From the NCBI RefSeq assembly GCF_002749975.1, contig NZ_PEIG01000001.1, positions 372,001 through 436,000 on the forward strand: a stretch of DNA of 64,000 nucleotides. Reading direction: 5' to 3'. The notes beneath the pieces were generated by a model. The model searched no databases, was not told where the DNA came from, and worked only from the letters and a program-made list of their open reading frames with translations. Of this stretch, positions 28,852-37,014 are shown piece after piece. The position numbers were made by a program, and so were the translations under genes. Each line of letters begins with the position of its first letter. The first letter of the stretch is position 1. This DNA is from Gloeocapsopsis sp. IPPAS B-1203 (GTDB taxonomy: Bacteria > Cyanobacteriota > Cyanobacteriia > Cyanobacteriales > Chroococcidiopsidaceae).

Positions 28852-29610
28852 TTGAATCAAGCTCAGTCACAAGATATAGATACGTTTAAAGGTATTGCAC
28901 TGTTTACCCCAGGGGGCGATTTAATTTACTGCATTGACCCCAAAAAACAAGGACGCTGGCATTCACATCTGTGTGCAGGTTTACAAGAAATACTCAACCT
29001 TCCTGAACTACCTCATTTCTTAGTGCCTTGCTATACTGCAACAATTGATCGTTGGTTAGATCCACAGACACAACAGGTACAGACTTACGCAGAAGCACAT
29101 CCTCCTGTGCTACGGTACCAACCTCTGTTAAATGCTGTTTTTCGCACTCATGTAGTTTGGCAAGCTGCTCCTGTCACAGAAGGTTTGTGCGATCCAATAT
29201 TGCTAGCTACGTATCGCCCCTCATTTCCGCAATTGTGGGAAGAACACGAGCTTGTTGTGCACTTTGAGCGATCGCTTGCGAGTTCCCGTTTTATTGAGCC
29301 AGTGTCATCTCAGCCATCAATAAAGTATAATTCGCAACCACTAGACTGTACCCTGTACTTGTTTGTTGCAGGACATAATCCAGCAACAGAGAGGATCTTA
29401 CAAACTTTACGCCAAGTTCTTGAGCAATTTAACTATCCATACACACTAAAAGTCATTGATGTGCTTAAGTATCCAGAGCAAGCCGAAATTTATCAAGTGA
29501 CAGCAACACCAACACTTGTCAAAGTCTCTCCAAAGCCAACACGGCGCTTGGTTGGTAATTTAGATAATGCCGAAAAACTGTTACAGATGTTAACTTTCCC
29601 TGAGATTTGA
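28852..29610 (+). CDS. KaiB-fold (thioredoxin-like) protein with an uncharacterised N-terminal domain
   Basis: This 252-residue protein starts at a TTG; no ATG fits. Residues 1-150 form an unassigned domain (GIALFTPGGDLIYCIDPKKQGRWHSHLCAGLQEIL...PHFLVPCYTATIDRWLD). Residues 165-250 match the KaiB/SasA-sensor fold: LYLFVAGHNPATERILQTLRQVLEQF, YTLKVIDVLKYPEQAEIYQVTATPTLVKV and RRLVGNLDNAEKLLQML. In KaiB this fold binds KaiC; in SasA it senses KaiC. It lies 158 bp downstream of pilT on the same strand. A link between clock-type signalling and motility is suggested by context only. Confidence 0.8.
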   Translation: MNQAQSQDIDTFKGIALFTPGGDLIYCIDPKKQGRWHSHLCAGLQEILNLPELPHFLVPCYTATIDRWLDPQTQQVQTYAEAHPPVLRYQPLLNAVFRTHVVWQAAPVTEGLCDPILLATYRPSFPQLWEEHELVVHFERSLASSRFIEPVSSQPSIKYNSQPLDCTLYLFVAGHNPATERILQTLRQVLEQFNYPYTLKVIDVLKYPEQAEIYQVTATPTLVKVSPKPTRRLVGNLDNAEKLLQMLTFPEI

Positions 29611-29656
29611 AGTAAAGAAAAGTGGCTAGTAGCTAGCCACCAATCACTTTGTCACC

Positions 29657-31138
29657 CTAGGCATTAGTTGTTGCAGGATCAGCCTCTAAAGGCTCAGGCG
29701 TAGAGGTTTGTAAAGATGCTTCATCGAGTTTTGTCCATTCAGTATGGAAGGCACCTTCTTTATCAACTCGGGCGTAAGTATGTGCCCCAAAGTAGTCACG
29801 CTGGGCTTGAGTAAGATTTTGTGGCAAGCGATCGCGGCGGTAGCTGTCGAAATAATCCAGTGAAGCACTAAATGCGGGTACTGGAACGCCGAGTTTAGCA
29901 GCAGATGCAACTACTTCCCGCCAAGCGTCTTGCCGATCCAAAATTGTTTGCTTGAATTCTGGTGCCAGTAGTAAGTTCAGCAAATTAGGATCTTCTTGGT
30001 AAGCGTGTTGAATCTTACCTAAGAACCCTGCTCGAATAATACAACCACCTTTCCAAATCCGAGCCATTTCGCTCAAGTTCAGATTATAAGAATACACTTT
30101 TGATGCAGCAGCTAACTGTGCCATTCCTTGGGCGTATGAGCAAATTTTTGAGCAATACAGCGCATCGCGAATCATGTTGATAAAAGCTTCAGCATCGCCT
30201 TCATACTTACCTGTGGGACCTGTAAGCGCTTGCGAAGCAGCAACACGTTCTTCTTTAAATGAAGACATAACACGTGCATTGACTGCTGCGGTGATTGTTG
30301 GAATAGCAATTCCTAATTCCAAAGCACTTTGTACTGTCCAACGTCCAGTTCCTTTCTGTCCAGCAGCGTCGAGAATTAAATCAACTAATGGCTGCTTTGT
30401 GGTTGGATCGATGTACCTAAAAATGTCTGCTGTAATTTCAATGAGAAACGAATTGAGTTCTTCAGTAGTATTCCACTCTGCAAAAATCTCGTGCAAGCGA
30501 TTGTGATCGAGATTCAATGTACTTCTGAGTAAATCGTAGGCTTCTGCAATCAGCTGCATATCACCGTACTCAATACCATTGTGTACCATTTTGACGTAGT
30601 GTCCAGCACCACCAGGACCAACATAAGTGACACAAGGTCCATCTTCTACTTGGGCAGCAATTTTTGTCAAAATTGGCTCTAAGTATTCGTAAGAGCTTTT
30701 TGTCCCTCCTGGCATTAAACTTGGACCATTGAGCGCTCCTTCTTCACCACCACTGACTCCCATACCAATAAATCTGAAGCCAGCAGGTTCTAAATTGCGC
30801 GTGCGTCGAGCCGTGTCGTCATACAAGGAGTTTCCGCCATCAATAATGATGTCTCCTTCATCTAACAAGGGTTTAAGCTGGTCAATTACAGCATCAACAG
30901 GTGCTCCAGCTTTTACCATGATTAAAATTTTTCGGGGTCGCTCTAGCAAGCCAACGAATTCTTCAAGCGAGTAAGCAGCTTTAACATTCTTACCTTGTGC
31001 TCGCGTGTGCATGAAGGCATCTGTCTTTTCTGGGGTACGATTGTAGACGGCGATCGGAAAACCATTACGCTCGACGTTAAGAGCTAGGTTTTCGCCCATA
31101 ACGGCTAAGCCAATTACACCAAAGCTTTGCTGTGTCAT
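29657..31138 (-). CDS. gnd: 6-phosphogluconate dehydrogenase (decarboxylating)
   Basis: This enzyme oxidises and decarboxylates 6-phosphogluconate to ribulose 5-phosphate with NADP+ in the oxidative pentose phosphate pathway, the main dark catabolic route in cyanobacteria. The 493-residue protein has [24 protein letters not shown] for NADP binding, the signature [34 protein letters not shown], and the catalytic [13 protein letters not shown]. The helical C-terminal domain includes [13 protein letters not shown] short acidic tail follows the usual HTEW ending. Full-length and intact. Confidence 0.97.
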   Translation of the reverse strand: MTQQSFGVIGLAVMGENLALNVERNGFPIAVYNRTPEKTDAFMHTRAQGKNVKAAYSLEEFVGLLERPRKILIMVKAGAPVDAVIDQLKPLLDEGDIIIDGGNSLYDDTARRTRNLEPAGFRFIGMGVSGGEEGALNGPSLMPGGTKSSYEYLEPILTKIAAQVEDGPCVTYVGPGGAGHYVKMVHNGIEYGDMQLIAEAYDLLRSTLNLDHNRLHEIFAEWNTTEELNSFLIEITADIFRYIDPTTKQPLVDLILDAAGQKGTGRWTVQSALELGIAIPTITAAVNARVMSSFKEERVAASQALTGPTGKYEGDAEAFINMIRDALYCSKICSYAQGMAQLAAASKVYSYNLNLSEMARIWKGGCIIRAGFLGKIQHAYQEDPNLLNLLLAPEFKQTILDRQDAWREVVASAAKLGVPVPAFSASLDYFDSYRRDRLPQNLTQAQRDYFGAHTYARVDKEGAFHTEWTKLDEASLQTSTPEPLEADPATTNA

Positions 31139-31529
31139 AAGTTTGCTTTACTAACTCCGCTATTGAGATGATTGATTCCCCTTCAGGGTAGCTTGAACTA
31201 TTGGAATTCTTCTGTAAAAAAGAGATTAAAAGTGTTAAATAAGTTGGGTAAAAGTACATTTAAAATACAGATTCTCTGACTAAATAGATCAAAAGATAGA
31301 TTTCTCTCATTAGCTTTCAGTCTAAATACAAGCTAGATGGTACATTGAGGATGCATAATCAGTGTGCAAAAAAAGCAAAAACATTGTCCCAGCCAACTTG
31401 ATTTCTCCTGCCAATTAAGTAGATTCCAAGACTAGTCCAGTCAATTAACTAAGATTTGTATCCAATTGAACAATAAAAGCGCAAAATTAAAATATGTAGT
31501 CTGATGACACAGTAAGGAGTAACCCACAA
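31139..31529. other. Intergenic region between divergent gnd and the Ycf66 gene
   Basis: No gene is seen in these 391 bp. AAGGAG at 31513 is the ribosome site of the Ycf66 gene. The region should hold both promoters; no consensus pair or palindrome is convincing. Confidence 0.4.
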
Positions 31530-32378
31530 ATGCTGGCATACATCCTGGCGTTGGCGGTAGGTTTTTTTAGCCTCGCTATCTACATGACAGCTTTCTTTTT
31601 TCCTGAGGTACACCGCAAAGGTGACTTTATTTGGAGCGGGGTAGGACTATTCTACGCCTTAGTCTTATGGGTGTGTTCTGGACGCATCACAGGGGGTGTA
31701 CTACTCGGTCAAGTAGCTAGCGTTGCTTTATTAGGTTGGTCAGTCACCCAAACGCTGTTGCTACGACGACAACTCACTCCACACCTTCTGCAAACCGCAG
31801 CACCCAGCGCGGAAGAAGTAAAAAACACAGTACAAGAAAAAGTTTCTAAATCCTCTTTCTTTTCTAAACTTTCGCAATTGACTAAGCGCGGTAGCAATAG
31901 TGCGGCTACTGCAAAAGAGCGGTTGCAACAATTGAGTGAAAAAACACAAGTTCCAGAAACAGGTTCCTCAGGGACAACTGCTACAAGTACTGTACCCGCG
32001 ACTACCATCGATGACTCAATTCAAGTTATTGACAATCGTACGTTTACACCAGAGCAATTAGAAGGTGCTGCAACACTGCAAGAAACTTCTGCAGAGTCAG
32101 TAACTGAGAGTATTTCTGATGCAGTTTCGCCATCTACCGCAGCAGATGAAGTCGTCCAAGCAGCTAGAGAATCGACAGCAGATGCTCAGCCTAATGAGTT
32201 TGCTGAGTCAGATCTGTCTGAGGAAACAGCAACAGAAGCAACATCTGAATTGCCTGAGGTGATACGTCCTAATCCGCCCGACCCTGAATTAGTCGAAGCT
32301 GCACTTGAAGATGCTGAGGAAAAACATCAAGAAGCTGCACCACCGGAACCCCAAGCACCAGAAAAGCAAGATTCGTAA
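31530..32378 (+). CDS. Ycf66-family membrane protein with acidic C-terminal tail
   Basis: The 282-residue protein has an N-terminal Ycf66 domain: MLAYILALAVGFFSLAIYMTAFFFPEVHRKGDFIWSGVGLFYALVLWVCSGRITGGVLLGQVA, with three membrane helices, then WSVTQTLLLRRQLTP. Ycf66 proteins are conserved in cyanobacteria and many plastid genomes; their function is unknown. The C-terminal 170 residues are low-complexity and rich in Glu, Ala, Ser and Thr, probably disordered. A good ribosome site AAGGAG precedes the ATG. It is transcribed alone. Confidence 0.88.
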   Translation: MLAYILALAVGFFSLAIYMTAFFFPEVHRKGDFIWSGVGLFYALVLWVCSGRITGGVLLGQVASVALLGWSVTQTLLLRRQLTPHLLQTAAPSAEEVKNTVQEKVSKSSFFSKLSQLTKRGSNSAATAKERLQQLSEKTQVPETGSSGTTATSTVPATTIDDSIQVIDNRTFTPEQLEGAATLQETSAESVTESISDAVSPSTAADEVVQAARESTADAQPNEFAESDLSEETATEATSELPEVIRPNPPDPELVEAALEDAEEKHQEAAPPEPQAPEKQDS

Positions 32379-32505
32379 TTACATAGTAAGCCTACTCAAG
32401 AAAACGCTTTTAGGTAATGGGTTGACGAGCGATCGCAAAAGGTGAGAGTTGCGATAAAATTATTGCAATTAAGTTTCAACAATTGGATGACAAACTAGCC
32501 TCACC

Positions 32506-33460
32506 ATGACGCTCGTCCTTTCTCAATCAGACTGGGATGAACTGTTTCAGCAAGTTCCCCAAGCTCCTCCTGATAATCTGGTGCTTGATGATTTTGAGGA
32601 GTTTACGAACCTGCCAGAGTACATAGGACGCGGCTATAATCGCGGCATAGAGTTAACACCTGGGTTATGGTTAAATTTCTCTGAATGCGAATATTGCCAG
32701 GATTTGAGCGTGAAGGCACCCGCCCACGACCATTTAATCCAAATTGGGGTTCATTTGTCGGGATTTATATATTTTGATGCGGTTCATCCTAACTTGGGCG
32801 GGACACGTGGCTATTTTTCGGGGAGCGGAATTTCGCCAGCCTATGTTGAGAAGTACCGAAGTGGAGAGCGTTTAACTGCTGTCAGTGTAGACATTGAGCC
32901 GGAATGGTTGGAATTGTTTTTGACTGATGAGCAGCGATGTTCTGATACTTTAAAGCAGTTATTTAAACAAGAAGACTGGAAAGTATCATTTTACCCAAAA
33001 GTCACTCCGGCAATGCGATCGCTCGCGTACCAACTCTGGAATGCACCCTATCGAGGTGCAGCAAAGCGGATGTATCTTCAGGCGAAGGTATTTGAACTCT
33101 TAGCGATGCACCTTGACCTGATTTCGGCATCGGCACAAACGCTAAATTCACCACGATTGAAACCAAAGACGATTACGCGTCTGCATTATGCAAAAGAAAT
33201 TTTGACGCAGCAATTCGAGAATCCGCGATCGCACGCTGCAACGAGGTTTTCAGGCACTGTTTCAAACAACCGTAGTCGGTTATCTAACGCAGCAGCGGCT
33301 TGAGCAGGCAGAAAGGTTATTGCGCCAGGGCGATTGTACGGTGGCAGAGGTGGCAACGCTAGTAGGTTATGGGCATTTAGGACACTTTGCAACGGCGTTT
33401 AAGCGACGATTTGGGATGACACCGAGTCAGTGTTTGGCGGGGAGAAGAGTGGATGGGTAG
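32506..33460 (+). pseudogene. AraC-family transcription regulator broken by a deletion/frameshift at a HIP1 site
   Basis: Residues 1-235 encode an intact AraC/PchR-type sensor domain (HDHLIQIGVHLSGFIYFD) up to KEILTQQFENPRS. The frame then runs off to a stop at 33303. The true C-terminus continues in another frame from about 33224: DRTLQRGFQALFQTTVVGYLTQQRLEQAERLL...VAEVATLVGYGHLGHFATAFKRRFGMTPSQC, ending with TAG at 33460. About a dozen residues of the first recognition helix region (normally between ENP and SDRTL) are missing. The junction is a single GCGATCGC (33225-33232). The product cannot bind DNA normally. Confidence 0.9.
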
Positions 33461-33560
33461 GCGAGTGGGAGTGTGGGAGGGTAGGTGAGTGGGAGTGTGG
33501 GAGGGTGGAAGTGTGGATGGGTAGGTGAGTGGGAGGGTAGGTGAGTGGGTGAGTGGATTA
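33440..33560. repeat. G-rich low-complexity block (GTGGGAG/GGGTAGG units)
   Basis: About 120 bp are composed of GTGGGAG, GTGTGGGAGG and GGGTAGGTGAGTG units. The complementary C-rich block is at 33966-34035, on the other side of the four-helix-bundle gene. Together they bracket that gene as large imperfect inverted arms. Confidence 0.75.
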
Positions 33561-33945
33561 GGGTTTGGGGGTTGTCCATTTTTGCGGATTGCGGATCATG
33601 TTGACCAACATACCGAGGATTTTGTCGTAAGCTTCGGTGAGGGCTTGTCCGGCTGTGGGGGAAAGATATTGGCACCGAACCAAAAGCTATCCAAGTTTGA
33701 GTTTCAGAGGTTTCAGCAGCACAGTCAGTTAACTTAGCAATGAAAGCTGCTTCGTAGCAGCGTTTGCGCCATGCCTCTGCCAAGTTAGCACAAATCGAAC
33801 GAGACGAGCGGCGCATTTGATCTGTGAGTGAGTATCGTTCTTCAACCGGAAATGCTTTAGAAGCTTCAAAAATTCGCATTGCCTCTTCAAATGCCATTTG
33901 ATAAACTTCCAAATCTTGATACCTTCTCACAAAATCCCTACCCAT
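33558..33945 (-). pseudogene. Four-helix-bundle protein (23S rRNA intervening-sequence type), frameshifted
   Basis: The N-terminal part RYQDLEVYQMAFEEAMRIFEASKAFP, QMRRSSRSICANLAEAWRKR and FIAKLTDCAAETSETQTWI matches small four-helix-bundle (S23-like) proteins. Near 33671-33686 the frame changes. The expected final helix (QALTEAYDKILGMLVNMIRNPQKW) is found in another frame, ending at 33558. As written, the first frame runs into the neighbouring low-complexity repeat. A single-base indel has therefore probably inactivated the gene. It is bracketed by G-rich and C-rich repeat arms. Confidence 0.8.
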
Positions 33946-33965
33946 CAGCCCCCCCCAAATCCCTT

Positions 33966-34035
33966 ATACCCTTATGTTTCCTTCCCACACTCCCATACTC
34001 CCACTCGTCTACCCTCCCACTCACCCACCCATATA
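33966..34035. repeat. C-rich low-complexity block (CCCACTCCCA/CTACCC units)
   Basis: CCCACACTCCCATACTCCCACTCGTCTACCCTCCCACTCACCCACCC is the inverted counterpart of the G-rich block at 33440-33560. Confidence 0.7.
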
Positions 34036-34078
34036 ATCAAAAAGAGAATGACATACAAACTCCCAGTCTCAGGAGGTC

Positions 34079-34195
34079 ATGATGACTTTAACGGTGCAGG
34101 ATTTGGAGAAGGTGCAGTATAAACTCGGCGACGAATACCGAGTGGAACTGGTTGATGGAGAAATTGTGGTTATGAGTCCGTCTGATCAAAATTAA
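34079..34195 (+). pseudogene. Truncated Uma2-family (DUF820) endonuclease fragment
   Basis: A perfect AGGAGG ribosome site (34071-34076) precedes ATGATG. The 38-codon frame reads TLTVQDLEKVQYKLGDEYRVELVDGEIVVMSPSD, the start of Uma2-type restriction-fold proteins common in cyanobacteria. A stop follows at 34193-34195. The remaining 150 or so residues of the family, including the nuclease core, are absent, so this is a 5' remnant with its translation signals still intact. Confidence 0.8.
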
Positions 34196-34653
34196 AATTA
34201 GGACAAACCTGTCCCGCTGTTGCTTGCCTCTCCTTCGATGTCTCAACCTTCAGATTCAGATTCTTATATTGAGCAACTCGATCACCTGCGGCTATTAATA
34301 CTAAAATACTTCCATCAACGCTTGTCTACTGCTGCCTAAATTTGTTTTTGCTACCTTCTCAGGTGAAACTAGAAAGATGCCCCTAGGCAGAAGCAATTAT
34401 CCATCCTGCTCAGCAAAACTATTCTCATAACAACCAGTTGCGCGATCGCCTTTGACCTAACACATAGATTAGGAGCGATTCTCTGCACGACGGCAAAGTT
34501 GAAGGGGTACATTCGGTGGGCGATCTGAGAATTTTATAGAGGAGGCGATCGCACTCTGCACAGGCTACGTGATTATACGTTGCACAGTGAGCGATGATTG
34601 AAGATTGTAAATCGATGAAAGATGCTGTATCGCTGTATCTGTCCAAAAAACCT
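34196..34653. other. Decayed intergenic stretch with small unsupported frames and a dispersed repeat copy
   Basis: A 33-codon ATG frame (34238-34339, MSQPSDSDSYIEQLDHLRLL...) has no family I recognise. A 55-bp segment (34470-34524, TAGGAGCGATTCTCTGCACG...) recurs with changes at 36864-36918. An 88-codon minus-strand frame (34425-34691) overlaps the antitoxin remnant out of frame and is not supported. No intact gene is present. Confidence 0.4.
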
Positions 34654-34842
34654 TCACTCTGGCAACCCAAATCTTTTACGAACTTCCTCAACTGATAGTC
34701 CTCAACCTGCCTGAGTGTCAGCTAGCCCAGCTTCTACAGCTTGCCGTACATAAATCTCATACATCAAGTCATCCCATGTTGAATCTTCGGGTAACTGCTC
34801 AATCAATCGCCTTGCTGCTTCTTTAATGCTACGCGCTTCCAT
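34654..34842 (-). pseudogene. Small antitoxin-like gene with an internal TGA
   Basis: The frame from ATG 34842 reads MEARSIKEAARRLIEQLPEDSTWDDLMYEIYVRQAVEAGLADTQAG, then TGA (34702-34704). It continues in the same frame as GLSVEEVRKRFGLPE to a TGA at 34654-34656. The pattern (EAAxxLIxxLPExxTWDDLMYEIYVRQAIExGLADxxAG-x-x-x-SVEEVRxKFGL) is that of small cyanobacterial antitoxins whose genes precede RelE/ParE toxins. An Arg codon CGA usually fits at the stop position. No toxin gene follows. A truncated 46-residue product is possible. Confidence 0.7.
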
Positions 34843-35041
34843 TGATTTATCCTCAACCCTCATGCCAGCTATTTTAAACGATTGTCAAAGAGGGCGATCG
34901 CATGAAGAGGAGCAATCCCTAGCAACAGATTGGGAGATGACCGAGGCAATCGCGTTTGGAAAGACGAGGAATGTTCACACAGTGTCTCTACAAGAAAATC
35001 GCAAGTGTGTAATAGTTGCCTTAATTGTTCGTTGCTGGTTC

Positions 35042-35392
35042 TTACCGTTCAAACTCTTTTAAGATGTCTCGAATTTCTTCGGCTGTAACATCTTCCTGGT
35101 CAGATTTTGAATATATCGTCACTAAGATGATTTTGTTAGCAGTTTGGATATAGTAAATTATGCGATAACCTGCACTTTTACCCCGTTGAGCGTCCTGATT
35201 TCTAAGCCGAACTTTGAAAATGGTGTACTCAACACCTACTACAGCATCACCTAGCAACTCACCCCTTTGAAGTTGTTCGATAACAGGTCGAATGTCGCTG
35301 CGGATATTGCGATACCGCTTTTTCAAGAGTCGTAAATTTCAAAGAAATTTAGCAGATGCTTCAACCTGCACGAGTGGTGGATCAATCGTCAT
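35042..35392 (-). pseudogene. RelE/ParE-type toxin with an in-frame TGA near the N-terminus
   Basis: ATG 35392 overlaps the antitoxin stop by 11 bp (ATGACGATTGA), the arrangement expected of a translationally coupled toxin. The frame reads MTIDPPLVQVEASAKFL, then TGA (35339-35341), then NLRLLKKRYRNIRSDIRPVIEQLQRGELLGD...KSAGYRIIYYIQTANKIILVTIYSKSDQEDVTAEEIRDILKEFER to 35042. Homologues have KFLRNLR, so CGA to TGA is the simplest lesion. A shorter 94-residue form could start at TTG 35326. C-terminal toxin motifs are intact. Confidence 0.8.
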
Positions 35393-35672
35393 CAATACCT
35401 TCCCAAAGCTGAGCAATTGGAATGGTGTTTCCCATCACAACATCATGCCACCCTTGTCGGAAACTTTCTGCCGCAGACTCTCGATCGACTTCGTCAATTT
35501 CACCTTCAACGGAAACTGCCAAAGCCCTCCCTTCGTCAGGTGTAGGATTGTTCTCAGGGTTCAATTGAGGCTGACGCCGCAACTTGACAAATAATAAAAA
35601 GTCAAGAATTTCTTCGATCAGAAAATCAGGAATCTGCTCAATTTCTCGAATCAGTCGCTCTCTAGCTGTCAT
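35382..35672 (-). CDS. Antitoxin of a RelE-type toxin-antitoxin pair
   Basis: The 96-residue acidic protein begins TARERLIREIEQIPDFLIEEILDFLLFVKLR, a helical DUF2281-like N-terminal region. It continues with an acidic middle and ends SFRQGWHDVVMGNTIPIAQLWEGIDDD, a toxin-wrapping tail frequently seen in cyanobacterial antitoxins. It overlaps the downstream toxin start by 11 bp. The reading frame is intact although its partner carries a nonsense codon. Confidence 0.72.
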   Translation of the reverse strand: MTARERLIREIEQIPDFLIEEILDFLLFVKLRRQPQLNPENNPTPDEGRALAVSVEGEIDEVDRESAAESFRQGWHDVVMGNTIPIAQLWEGIDDD

Positions 35673-35702
35673 GGCTTAGAAACGTAAAACTCCCCAGCCT
35701 CA

Positions 35703-35850
35703 GTTTAGCGTTCATCTTCATCAGGATTAGCGATTATCATTGCATACAAAGTCCTCATTTCAGCAGTGCGATCGCCGATTTTGTAGTAACGCAGCGCCTG
35801 AAATATACACTTAACGTGAGTTCGGAGGTTGGAGAAACGCTACGCGCAAG
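35703..35850 (-). pseudogene. Remnant of an unknown small gene (duplicated, degenerate)
   Basis: On the minus strand a frame ending at TAA 35704 reads RTHVKCIFQALRYYKIGDRTAEMRTLYAMIIANPDEDER but has no start codon and is closed upstream by TAG. A 44-bp stretch of it (35768-35811) is repeated at 36629-36672 with six differences, where the frame gives YIFQVVRYYKSGDCT. I do not recognise the parent family. Confidence 0.45.
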
Positions 35851-35962
35851 TTACCGGAGTTTATCTTTACTTGCTACTCATTACTCAAGTGCGATCGCTC
35901 AGTGCTTCTCATACCAAGTTGCGATCAAAAGCATCTCCTGAACTACACCACCTCAGCATTTG

Positions 35963-36244
35963 TTAGCGAGATTGATGCTGTACATAGGTTCTCAGCACCT
36001 CATTAATTAAAGTTTGATATCCTTTATTCTTAGCATGGGAACGAAACCATTCTAAAACTTCAGTATCAATTCTGATACTAATAGCTTCAGTGCTCGGTTT
36101 TTTTTCTACTAGCTTGGCATTCTTAAAAAACTCATCATCTAATGGCGGAATATCAGAATAGTCAATATCTTCATCGGTCATCTCTAATAATTTCCTTTCT
36201 CGTTCTTCCAAAGACATATCAGAGCTGAATTTACTGTTGCTCAT
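35963..36244 (-). CDS. brnA: BrnA-type antitoxin
   Basis: The 93-residue protein has an acidic N-terminal half (DEDIDYSDIPPLDDEFFKNAKLV) that would wrap the toxin. Its C-terminal ribbon-helix-helix is AISIRIDTEVLEWFRSHAKNKGYQTLINEVLRTYVQ, typical of BrnA. The start codon overlaps the last 14 bp of brnT, the normal toxin-first order of this operon type. BrnA usually dimerises, neutralises BrnT and represses the promoter. Confidence 0.9.
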   Translation of the reverse strand: MSNSKFSSDMSLEERERKLLEMTDEDIDYSDIPPLDDEFFKNAKLVEKKPSTEAISIRIDTEVLEWFRSHAKNKGYQTLINEVLRTYVQHQSR

Positions 36245-36518
36245 ATCTTTTCCTCTCTTTTTTATTAGCTTTTCTAGCTGAAATTAAACGAATTTTACTA
36301 TCCCTTTGAGTGTAAACAACTACGACAATGATAATTTTTTGCTGGGTGGTAAGCAGTAACTTACCGATAGAAATTTCTCTAATTTCTCCATAATCAAAGC
36401 GATTGTCCACAAAGATAAGCAAATTTGGGTCTTCAAAAACCCTTTTAGCCTGCTCAAAATCAATACCATGCTTTGATATATTGCTATAATTTTTGCTTTT
36501 GTCCCATTCAAATTCCAT
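36231..36518 (-). CDS. brnT: BrnT-type ribonuclease toxin
   Basis: This 95-residue RelE-fold toxin has EFEWDKSKNYSNISKHGIDFEQAKRVFEDPN, where W-D-x-x-K-x-x-x-N-x-x-K-H-G-I-x-F is diagnostic, then a beta-sheet core, VVVVYTQRDSKIRLISARKANKKERKRY. Catalytic basic and Thr/Arg residues of the family appear present. The ATG at 36518 is preferred over the upstream in-frame ATG at 36548 because the protein then begins at the family's conserved N-terminus. It forms a likely bicistronic, autoregulated operon with brnA and is the only intact TA pair in the island. Confidence 0.9.
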   Translation of the reverse strand: MEFEWDKSKNYSNISKHGIDFEQAKRVFEDPNLLIFVDNRFDYGEIREISIGKLLLTTQQKIIIVVVVYTQRDSKIRLISARKANKKERKRYEQQ

Positions 36519-36548
36519 AAATAGGTATATACGATTTTGTATATACAA

Positions 36549-37014
36549 TTAAATTGTAACTTAAGTTTTTTAGCCAGAGCAAAATAAAAAACTTACTATT
36601 TTCTCCTCGGAATTAACATATAGTTAGTGCAATCGCCGCTCTTGTAGTAACGCACCACCTGAAATATATACTAGAAATTTGAGTGACCAAACATCCGCTG
36701 CATTTGAATTGTTGGGCTGCGCTATGGATAGCCGTTTGCGTTTTCAACCAATAGCCCTTCGTTAGCAGCTAAATTTAATTTATCGTCTGCGGATACATAA
36801 ATACTGGGTGATGAGCCACTAGCAATACTAAGCTCATCTGTTGCTTATCTGGCAAATAGAATTTAGGAGCAATTCTCTGCGCAAGGGCAAAGCCGAACGG
36901 GGTTCATCGGTGAGCGATCGCCATTCATCGAATTCTCATAAGCCTTTCGTCTAAGCACCCCCAGTCCCTCCTATAATAGTTGCAAAAGACTTCATCATCT
37001 TTCGGCATTAAACT
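36549..37014. other. Non-coding spacer with degenerate repeat copies upstream of ileS
   Basis: It contains the second copies of two degenerate repeats: 36629-36672 (pair of 35768-35811) and 36864-36918 (pair of 34470-34524). No open frame is supported. The ileS GTG start at 37015 has no strong Shine-Dalgarno sequence. Confidence 0.5.

Noticed and set aside
33440-34035. CRISPR-like array
   Set aside because: The GTGGGAG/CTACCC units are short, irregular and lack unique spacers; this is low-complexity repeat.
34425-34691. 88-codon minus-strand frame
   Set aside because: Overlaps the antitoxin remnant in another frame, includes a dispersed repeat and has unnatural composition.
35042-35392. Selenocysteine at the in-frame TGA of the toxin
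   Set aside because: No SECIS-like hairpin is visible after the TGA, and homologues have Arg and not Cys there.
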